Below, in pieces: positions 1-6,363 of a stretch of 32,099 nt of DNA (positions are counted from its first letter, which is position 1; each line of letters begins with the position of its first letter). The stretch comes from an uncultured Lachnospiraceae bacterium (GTDB taxonomy: Bacteria > Bacillota > Clostridia > Lachnospirales > Lachnospiraceae): NCBI GenBank assembly GCA_910585555.1, contig CAJUFU010000007.1, positions 37,711 to 69,809 on the forward strand, read 5' to 3'. The position numbers and the translations under genes are program-made. The notes under the pieces are model-generated. The model did no database searches. It saw nothing but the letters and a program-made list of their open reading frames with translations, and had not been told where the DNA came from.

Positions 1-291
1 GACGGCGCGGGATTTTGGCGCACGATAATATCCGTGACCTTCCCCATGATGAGAGGAACCACGAATGTGCTGATTATTCTGGGTATCGTAGGGTCTCTTA
101 AGACCTTTGATCTGGTGAAGCTTCTGACGGGCGGCGGGCCGGGCCGGGCTACGGTGGTTATGAATACATATTTATATGAGAAGGCGTTTAATAACTTTGA
201 TGCGGGCGGCGCGGCGTCGATTGGCGTTGCAATCCTGATCATTGCGATGATTATGTCATTTCTGCAGATAAAGTTTGGGAAGGAGGAGTAG
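1..291 (+). CDS. Sugar ABC transporter permease, MalF/UgpA type (3' part only)
   Basis: This is the C-terminal 96 residues of an inner-membrane permease of a carbohydrate ABC importer; the gene begins before the window, since the frame is open from base 1. The first visible residues, DGAGFWRTIISVTFPMM, are the second half of the EAA loop that contacts the ATPase, which is why I assign the family. Two hydrophobic segments follow (about residues 20-40 and 65-88 of the visible part), as expected for the last two helices, and the protein ends in a short charged tail. An AAGGAGG sits just before the stop and serves the next permease, which starts 2 nt after the stop, so the two are co-transcribed. 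The partner permease, GH43 enzyme and binding protein that follow point to oligosaccharide uptake. The substrate cannot be read from this fragment. Confidence 0.9.
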   Translation, partial: DGAGFWRTIISVTFPMMRGTTNVLIILGIVGSLKTFDLVKLLTGGGPGRATVVMNTYLYEKAFNNFDAGGAASIGVAILIIAMIMSFLQIKFGKEE

Positions 292-293
292 GC

Positions 294-1097
294 ATGAGAA
301 ACTCTAAAATCAAGTCTTATGTACCGGTGTATGCGGTATTGATCTTTTTTGCCGCCATATGGATTTTGCCTCTTGTCATAGCGGTCATCAAATCCTTTAC
401 CATTGAGGGCTTTGGAAACTATGCTTATGTGTTAAATTACGAAAAGATTAACTATTTCCGGGTAATCTTTAACAGTATGTTTATTGCGGTGGTATCGGCC
501 GTGACAGTTACGTTGATCACCACGCTGGCGGCTTTTGCGTTCTCCAAGATGAAATTCTGGGGAAGTAAGCTGATTTACGGGGCGATTCTTGCCTGTCTGG
601 CGGTTCCGGTAGCGGCTGTGACGAGTCCTTTGTTCGCTACCATTAAGAACCTGGGGCTTTTGGATAATCATTTTGGCGTTATTCTGCCGCTTGTGGCCTT
701 TAATGCGCCGATGATGCTCTTGATGCTGCGCAATTATTTTGACACGATACCGGATGAGCTTTTGGAGAGTGCCAGAATTGACGGGGCTTCCACACTGCGG
801 ATTTGGTATGAGTTTATGCTGCCCTTAAGCGTGCCCATGATTGCCAATGTGCTGGTACTGACCTTTATCTATTCCTGGAACGATTATCTGGTGCCCCTCC
901 TTGTGATGAGAAGTGAAGAGAATTATCCGGTGACACTGGCGGCGCAGTTCTTTATGTCCAGTACCTACCAGAGTCCGGTGGATGTGGCGCGGATTTATGC
1001 GGTCATGATTCTTCTGGCACTGCCTTCCATTCTGGTATATCTGTGCAGTCAGAGATTCCTTGTGGCAGGGATTACGGCAGGTTCGGTGAAAGGATAA
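294..1097 (+). CDS. Sugar ABC transporter permease, MalG/UgpE type
   Basis: This is the second membrane subunit of a carbohydrate uptake ABC transporter (CUT1 family), 267 residues, which is the normal length. It has about six hydrophobic segments, the first at residues 9-30. The EAA loop is visible around residues 155-175 as ELLESARIDGAS followed by an aromatic-rich stretch and LPLSVP. The start is set by AAGGAGG about 8 nt upstream, lying in the end of the preceding permease gene. It pairs with that permease and with the binding protein at 2992-4386. No ATPase gene is seen; CUT1 systems in Firmicutes commonly share a distant MsmX-type ATPase, so absence here is not unusual. The gene is followed after 4 nt by the GH43 gene. 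Confidence 0.93.
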   Translation: MRNSKIKSYVPVYAVLIFFAAIWILPLVIAVIKSFTIEGFGNYAYVLNYEKINYFRVIFNSMFIAVVSAVTVTLITTLAAFAFSKMKFWGSKLIYGAILACLAVPVAAVTSPLFATIKNLGLLDNHFGVILPLVAFNAPMMLLMLRNYFDTIPDELLESARIDGASTLRIWYEFMLPLSVPMIANVLVLTFIYSWNDYLVPLLVMRSEENYPVTLAAQFFMSSTYQSPVDVARIYAVMILLALPSILVYLCSQRFLVAGITAGSVKG

Positions 1098-1101
1098 AAC
1101 G

Positions 1102-2904
1102 ATGGAAGAAAAAAGAATGTATTGTAATCCGGTTACCTTTACGGACCAAAAAAGGCACACCAATCCGGACCCTTATGTGCTTCGGTGGTGCGGAAGATAT
1201 TATTGTTATGCAACGGATGAGTTCGGAGTAAAGGTCAGTGTATCAGAAGATTTGGTGCACTGGGAGGACAAGGGGTATGCCATCCGGGAAGAGAAGTTTC
1301 ATCATTACTGGGCGCCCGCGGTTATCTATCTGCAGGGCAGGTTTTATATGTATTATTCCAATACGGAGGTGACAGAGGAAGACTGCCATGAGGAACATTT
1401 AAAGCTTGCAGTGTCCGACCAGCCGGAAGGGGAATTTATATATAGGAAGACGTTTTTTGACAAGTTCTCAATCGATGCCCATCCGATTCTGTGGAAGGGC
1501 AGGCTGTTCATGTTCTATTCCGTCAATGATTGGATTGGCACCGATGAGAAAGTGGCGGGGACTTGTATTTTGCTGGATGAGATGAAGTCACCCGAAGAAT
1601 TTGCAGGCAGTCCCAAGGCGGTGGTGCTGCCGGGCTTACGGCAGGAAATATATGCGGAGAACCGCTTTGGAGACGGCCGAGACTGGTATACGATCGAGGG
1701 CGCCGCGACGGTGGTGAGGGGAGACCGGTTCTTTCTCTTGTACTCGGCCAATGCCTATGTGAATGTGGATTATTACGTTGGAACGGCCGTGGCACAGTGC
1801 AGGGGGAATCTCTGCGACATGGTATGGGAAAAGTATCCCAAAGCCTATAGCTGGCACCCCCTCCTTCACAAAAATGCGTTTGTGGAGGGCACCGGACATA
1901 ATACGGTGACCAAGGCGCCGAACATGGTGGACGACTGGATTGTCTATCATGGCAGGGACGCCAAGGAGGCACTGCTTCCGGAGATAGAGCAGAGGCAGAT
2001 GTACATAGACCCTTTGTATTTTGATGGGGATGAGCTTTGGTGCTTCGGTCCCACAGCGAAAGAACAGGAGGCGCCTGCACTGCCTAAGCTGCAAATCCGC
2101 GACAGGGTGTTTCAAGAAAAGGAGATCTTAGGAAAGGGCGGCCTCTTTTATCAGATGGAGCTGTGGATAACGGCAAAGCGCTCCCATGTGGGTGCCAGAT
2201 TTGGCATTTTGGCAGCCTATCAGGATGAACAGAATTATCTGGAAATACAGATAAGAACCGGAAGAAGCGAGGTGCTTTCGGTCAGTGTCCGTGACGGCAT
2301 CCGTTCCTTGTCTGTGATCGACAGGCTGCCTGCAGGGTTTGATTATACCGTGCCCCATCTGTTTCGTATCACCCGGTCCTTTGAAGAATTTACGGTGGTG
2401 GTGGATGAAGAGCGGGAGAGTCGTTTTGTGCAGTCCGGCTATGAGGAAGATGTGGAAATAGGGATTGTGCCGTATTTTACGGAAGTTACCCTCTGCAGTC
2501 TGGCGCTGACGCAGACCGTGACGCTGTGCGGCAGGCAGCTTAGAGAGTTTGGAAACCTATATAAGGTATCGCCCAGCGAGGCAGCAGAAGACGGCCTGGT
2601 TTCCTTACAGGGAAAGATGTGTCTGGAGCAGAGAGAAGGGGAGGAATCCTATACGGAGATGTTCCGCTTCTTAATCATGGAGGAGGAGAACCGTATTGAA
2701 CTGTGTAAAGGTGCGGAAGTCTTGACGCTTGCGAAGGAGAAGGCAGCAGAGTTTTGCCTCTATCATATGGTACGCGGGAAGGAAGAGCGATTTTTGATCG
2801 ACGGGCAGGAGAGGAAACTTTCAAGGCAGGAGAAAGAGATAACGCAGTTTACCTTATATGGACTGAAAATCGCAGAATATCAGTATACCAAAATGGAAAA
2901 ATGA
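1102..2904 (+). CDS. Glycoside hydrolase family 43 protein (beta-xylosidase / arabinofuranosidase type)
   Basis: A 600-residue cytoplasmic enzyme (no signal peptide) of the GH43 five-bladed beta-propeller family. The expected catalytic residues are in place: the general base in NPDPYV (Asp23), the pKa-modulating Asp in SIDAHPI (Asp125) and the general acid in TIEGAAT (Glu199). WAPAV (residues 70-74) and the GTGHNT segment are also typical of the fold. Residues from about 335 on form a second beta-rich region resembling the lectin-like C-terminal domain of longer GH43 enzymes. The start is supported by AAAGGA 8 nt upstream. Its place between transporter permeases and binding protein suggests that it cleaves the imported oligosaccharide, probably a xylo- or arabino-oligosaccharide. 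That substrate is inferred from the family; the subfamily cannot be fixed by eye. Confidence 0.88.
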   Translation: MEEKRMYCNPVTFTDQKRHTNPDPYVLRWCGRYYCYATDEFGVKVSVSEDLVHWEDKGYAIREEKFHHYWAPAVIYLQGRFYMYYSNTEVTEEDCHEEHLKLAVSDQPEGEFIYRKTFFDKFSIDAHPILWKGRLFMFYSVNDWIGTDEKVAGTCILLDEMKSPEEFAGSPKAVVLPGLRQEIYAENRFGDGRDWYTIEGAATVVRGDRFFLLYSANAYVNVDYYVGTAVAQCRGNLCDMVWEKYPKAYSWHPLLHKNAFVEGTGHNTVTKAPNMVDDWIVYHGRDAKEALLPEIEQRQMYIDPLYFDGDELWCFGPTAKEQEAPALPKLQIRDRVFQEKEILGKGGLFYQMELWITAKRSHVGARFGILAAYQDEQNYLEIQIRTGRSEVLSVSVRDGIRSLSVIDRLPAGFDYTVPHLFRITRSFEEFTVVVDEERESRFVQSGYEEDVEIGIVPYFTEVTLCSLALTQTVTLCGRQLREFGNLYKVSPSEAAEDGLVSLQGKMCLEQREGEESYTEMFRFLIMEEENRIELCKGAEVLTLAKEKAAEFCLYHMVRGKEERFLIDGQERKLSRQEKEITQFTLYGLKIAEYQYTKMEK

Positions 2905-2991
2905 AATCAAATCGCAAAAATGTGGAGTGAAACTGCGGGTAATATTACGCTATTCTAAAGATGAAGCAATATTAAAAAAGGAGGATTGAAT

Positions 2992-4386
2992 ATGAAAAAA
3001 ATGAAACAGGCGGCGGCACTGTTTATGACAGCGGCGCTGGCAGTATCGGCAGCAGGATGCGGGGCATCCGGAAACGATGCATCAGGAGAAACCGGCACAG
3101 AAGCTGCACCGGAAACGACCCAGGCACCAGCGGCAGAGGCGCCGGCAGATGAGAGCGGCGATACGGCGGCTTCTGGCGATGAGGTAACTTTAACGTTCTG
3201 GTCATGGCTTCCTACCATAGAACAGTCGGAGGAAATGATTGCAGGATTTGAGGAAGCAAACCCGGGTATCAAGATTGATTACACCCGTACAGAGCAGGAC
3301 GATTTCTTTGAGAAGCTGCAGGTGGCTATGGCATCCGGCACAGGCCCTGATCTGTTCGGTATGACCACCGGTCCGATGATGGAGCAGTATGCGAAGTTTT
3401 CTGTTGACATGAAAGCCACAGCAGACCAGTATTGGAGCGGCTGGGATGGAAAGATCAGTACCGCGGCTGTGGAGCAGTGTACCACATCAGACGGAACTTT
3501 GGCAGGAATGCCCCTTCTGACAGCAGGTATGACTACACTGATGTACAATAAAACAATCATGGATGAGTGCGGCGTTGATAAAGTGCCCACCACCTATGCG
3601 GAATTGAAAGATGCTGCCGCAAAAGCTAAGGAAAAAGGTTATGTCTGCGTTGCGGTTGGCGCGGCGGATGACTGGGTAAATTCCGATTGGTTTGTGCAGG
3701 CTTCCAATGAAATTGAAAATGGCGCTGTCTATGCGGCCGAGAAAGGGGAACGCCCCTGGACAGACCAGTGCTTTGTGGATACCATGCAGGCATGGCAGAA
3801 TTTATTCACAGACGGCATCGTGGAAGACGGTGCGCTTGGCGTAGCCACCTATCCTGACGCCCGTGACCAGTATTTCTTTGCAAGAAAAGCGATGTTTTTC
3901 CTGACAGGCTCCTGGCATTTAGGACCCACTTCTCCTTCCAACAATGAGATTCAGGGAACAGAGATCGGCAACCAGAAGGATATCATCGGCATGGCGCCCT
4001 TCCCGTCTATTGCAGAAGATGGTACGATGTTAGGCACGGCAGGTGTGGACGTGATGATCTGTATGAACAAAGACTGCGAGAAGCAGGAAGCAGCAATGAA
4101 ATTTATCGAGTATCTGTCCAACGGTGAAGGACAGCAGTATTGGGTAAATTACCTGCAGGGGTCTCCTGTGTCTAACGAGATTACCTATAAAGGTGCGGTT
4201 GACGGCGAATTACAGCAGCAGTCCATAGACGAAGTCAATGCATATGTGCAGAACGCAGCAGGCAACAGAAAACTTTCTAACAGTGAAGTGGAAAAAGCGA
4301 TTCAGGTTGCTATGCAGAATGTGGCGGCAGGCAGTGACCCCGCGGCGGAGCTTGCGACTGTGCAGAGTGTACAGGATATGCAGTAA
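2992..4386 (+). CDS. Extracellular sugar-binding lipoprotein of the ABC importer
   Basis: A 464-residue family 1 solute-binding protein. The N-terminus is a lipoprotein signal (MKKMKQ, hydrophobic stretch, lipobox SAAGC with Cys23), followed by an Ala/Glu/Thr-rich flexible linker to about residue 62. The mature domain starts at TFWSWLPTIEQSEEMIAGFEE and contains the usual SGTGPDLF motif. I chose ATG 2992 because AAGGAGG lies 7 nt upstream; an in-frame TTG two codons earlier is too close to that site. It should deliver oligosaccharide to the permeases at 1-1097. Its position after the permeases and the GH43 gene is less common than binding-protein-first. The 87-bp gap before it may allow separate expression, but I see no convincing promoter in it. 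A terminator follows at 4435-4472. Confidence 0.93.
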   Translation: MKKMKQAAALFMTAALAVSAAGCGASGNDASGETGTEAAPETTQAPAAEAPADESGDTAASGDEVTLTFWSWLPTIEQSEEMIAGFEEANPGIKIDYTRTEQDDFFEKLQVAMASGTGPDLFGMTTGPMMEQYAKFSVDMKATADQYWSGWDGKISTAAVEQCTTSDGTLAGMPLLTAGMTTLMYNKTIMDECGVDKVPTTYAELKDAAAKAKEKGYVCVAVGAADDWVNSDWFVQASNEIENGAVYAAEKGERPWTDQCFVDTMQAWQNLFTDGIVEDGALGVATYPDARDQYFFARKAMFFLTGSWHLGPTSPSNNEIQGTEIGNQKDIIGMAPFPSIAEDGTMLGTAGVDVMICMNKDCEKQEAAMKFIEYLSNGEGQQYWVNYLQGSPVSNEITYKGAVDGELQQQSIDEVNAYVQNAAGNRKLSNSEVEKAIQVAMQNVAAGSDPAAELATVQSVQDMQ

Positions 4387-4434
4387 CAGGGGACAGAAGA
4401 CAGCTTCGGCAGTAAGTTTGATAGATGAAATGCG

Positions 4435-4472
4435 AAAAAGACCGTTCAGGTGTAATCCGGAGCGGTTTTTTT
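4435..4472 (+). terminator. Intrinsic terminator ending the sugar transporter operon
   Basis: The arms ACCGTTC (4441-4447) and GAGCGGT (4460-4466) pair with one G-T wobble around a 12-nt loop and run into seven Ts. The A-rich 5' flank pairs with the T run, so it may also work on the opposite strand. It lies 55 nt after the stop of the binding-protein gene. The 205 bp between it and the next gene are AT-rich and hold no gene I would support. Confidence 0.85.
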
Positions 4473-4678
4473 GAAAAGAAAAAGTTCATTCTAGCGGTAA
4501 GAAAGATATTTCCTTGTGAGATAGTATCTATTGTGATATACTTATTCTTGGTAATTTATACTTTGATTCATGTGAAGAACAAGGAGACAAAGGATGGTTA
4601 TAAGATATAAAAATTATGGAAATTACTCATTGATAAGCGCATGATGAAAAAGATTATATGTGTATCAGGAGCGGGCAG

Positions 4679-6223
4679 ATGGCGGCATGGGGGATTAGTA
4701 TGACAATCGAAGAAATTCTACACGGTGAATCGAAAAATGTGGAGTTCAAGGTAAATTTACCAAAGGATTCTGCAAAATATGTGAAAACTATTATAGCTTT
4801 TGCAAATACGCAAGGTGGTCGTCTAGTTATAGGAGTAGAAGATAGGACACGCAATGTTACAGGCGTGGATGATGATTCTGCTTTTCAAATCATGGACAGC
4901 ATTGCCAATGCTGTTGCTGATTCCTGCACGCCGCAGATTGTTCCGAATATAGAGTTACAGACGATTGACAGGAAAACGGTTATTGTTATTACAGTTGCGC
5001 CGGGGCCAAACAGGCCATATTATTTGAAGTCAAAAGGAAAAGAGGATGGAACATATATTCGTATTGCGGGTACTTCCAGACCGGCACATTATGAAAAGAT
5101 AAGGGAACTGGAAATGGAAGGAGCTCATATTTCGTGGGATGAATTGACATGTATCGGTTATGAAACAACAGAGACAGAAATAACGAAACTTTGCAGTGAT
5201 ATTATGAAATATCGGGAAAATGTGGGCTTGCCGGAGCGGAAGGTGACAGATGCTCAACTGATGAATTGGAAACTCTTGAAAAAAACGGATACATCGCTGC
5301 TTGTATCGAATGCCTATGTTTTACTTGTGTCTGATTATTTTCCTTTTTCCAAAACGCAATGTGCTGTGTTTAAGGGAACAGAAAGAGACGTTTTCCTTGA
5401 TAAGCGGGAATTTACCGGACCTGTCTATGAACAGATTGAGGAGGCAGCGGCATTTGTCTTGCGGAATATTCGTTTGGGGGCAACGATTGAGGGGCTGGTC
5501 AGAAAAGAGGCTTATGAGCTTCCGATAGCGGCGATTCGTGAAATGATTGTCAATGCGCACTGCCATCGCAACCTGACAGATGCTTCCTGCGTACAGGTAG
5601 CAGTGTATGATGATAGATTGGAGGTTACATCGCCGGGAGGACTTTATAATGGGCTTACTTATGAAGAAATTATGAGCGGGCATTCAAGACTTAGGAATAA
5701 GGGAATTGCCAATATCTTTAATCAAATGGGTTTTATTGAGGCATGGGGAACCGGAATACGAAGGATAAAACAGGTAGCCAAACAGTATGGGCTTCCAAGC
5801 CCGGAAATTCAGGTTTTTGACGATATGTTCCGCATAAACCTTTATCGCAGGCCATTATCAGAAATAGCAGATGACTGTGATAAAACATCGGAGAAACATC
5901 GGAGAAACATCGGAGAAGCATCGGAGAAACATCGGAGAAGAATCGGAGAAGAATCGGAGAAATATCAGAGAAACATCGGAGAAACACCGGGGAAGCGTCG
6001 GGGACAGTTTAGTGAAGATTTAAGCAATACGCAAAGAAAGATTTTGGAGCTTTTGTCTGTGGACTCAAAACTTTCCGCTGCGAAACTGGCGAAACAGGTC
6101 GGTGTTTCCAGCAGAAATGTTGAAGTAAATATCAAAAAACTGAAAGAACGCGGAATGTTGATTCGTTGTGGTTCTCCTAAAAGCGGGTATTGGAAAATCA
6201 TAGACAAAAAGGCGTTAGATTGA
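4679..6223 (+). CDS. AlbA_2 (Schlafen-like) / HATPase_c_4 / winged-helix protein with repeat-encoded linker
   Basis: A 514-residue protein of the RecG-like AlbA_2 family, whose members are proposed nucleic-acid-binding regulators; their biochemistry is poorly known. In order it has an AlbA_2 domain (residues about 8-130; GESKNVEFK, IAFANTQGG, VIGVED), an ATP-binding HATPase_c_4 region (about 265-385; REMIVNAHCHRNL, LEVTSPGGL, EAWGTGIRRI), a charged linker with an 11-residue period (SEKHRRNIGEA-like) encoded by the 11-bp array, and a C-terminal winged helix (about 448-508; LSAAKLAKQVGVSSRNVEVNIKKL). Start 4679 has AGGAG 7 nt upstream; 4700 (MTIEEIL) fits family N-termini and is the main alternative, while 4658 has no usable site. 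The gene is visibly richer in A/T than its neighbours, stands alone between unrelated operons and may be acquired. Confidence 0.85.
   Translation: MAAWGISMTIEEILHGESKNVEFKVNLPKDSAKYVKTIIAFANTQGGRLVIGVEDRTRNVTGVDDDSAFQIMDSIANAVADSCTPQIVPNIELQTIDRKTVIVITVAPGPNRPYYLKSKGKEDGTYIRIAGTSRPAHYEKIRELEMEGAHISWDELTCIGYETTETEITKLCSDIMKYRENVGLPERKVTDAQLMNWKLLKKTDTSLLVSNAYVLLVSDYFPFSKTQCAVFKGTERDVFLDKREFTGPVYEQIEEAAAFVLRNIRLGATIEGLVRKEAYELPIAAIREMIVNAHCHRNLTDASCVQVAVYDDRLEVTSPGGLYNGLTYEEIMSGHSRLRNKGIANIFNQMGFIEAWGTGIRRIKQVAKQYGLPSPEIQVFDDMFRINLYRRPLSEIADDCDKTSEKHRRNIGEASEKHRRRIGEESEKYQRNIGETPGKRRGQFSEDLSNTQRKILELLSVDSKLSAAKLAKQVGVSSRNVEVNIKKLKERGMLIRCGSPKSGYWKIIDKKALD
5883..6003 (+). repeat. Eleven tandem copies of an 11-bp unit inside the AlbA_2 gene
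   Basis: The unit is AAACATCGGAG. Copies 1, 2, 3, 5 and 9 are exact; copies 4, 6, 7, 8, 10 and 11 differ at one to three positions. Because 11 is not a multiple of three, three units encode one 11-residue protein repeat. No TAA, TAG or TGA occurs in any frame of the array. After the array the native frame continues into the winged helix, while a net change of -1 unit meets TAG at 6010-6012 and +1 unit meets TAA at 6021-6023. A change of three units keeps the frame. Confidence 0.95.
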
Positions 6224-6305
6224 GGTAATAGAATAGATTTTTATAAACGTAGAATTATATTCTAGTGTGATAATATGGAAAAAAGTAGTACAACCATGAT
6301 AAGTA

Positions 6306-6314
6306 TGCTAAAAT
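6306..6314 (+). promoter_or_regulatory. Candidate extended -10 promoter for the EAL gene
   Basis: TGCTAAAAT carries the TGn extension and a 5/6 match to TATAAT. No good -35 is seen, which is tolerated by extended -10 promoters. Upstream in the same 140-bp gap, TAGAAT (6250-6255) and ATTCTA (6259-6264) form a perfect 6-bp inverted repeat with a 3-nt spacer that could be an operator. Both assignments are tentative. Confidence 0.3.
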
Positions 6315-6363
6315 TTATATTTAAGGGGGAAGTTTGTGCACCTTTGGAAAGGTATGGTTGTTT

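Noticed and set aside
1523..2080. Long antisense frame within the GH43 gene, and similar ones within purM (17068-17631) and the SH3b region (20118-20702)
   Set aside because: They are opposite-strand shadows of well-supported genes and give no recognisable protein.
4425..4610. A 61-codon open frame with a hydrophobic middle in the gap after the sugar transporter operon
   Set aside because: It starts inside the terminator hairpin, has no ribosome binding site, and the hydrophobic stretch is what AT-rich intergenic DNA often encodes by chance.
5883..6003. Reading the 11-bp repeats as a CRISPR-like array or intergenic satellite
   Set aside because: There are no spacers, and the repeats lie within a long continuous reading frame with conserved domains on both sides.
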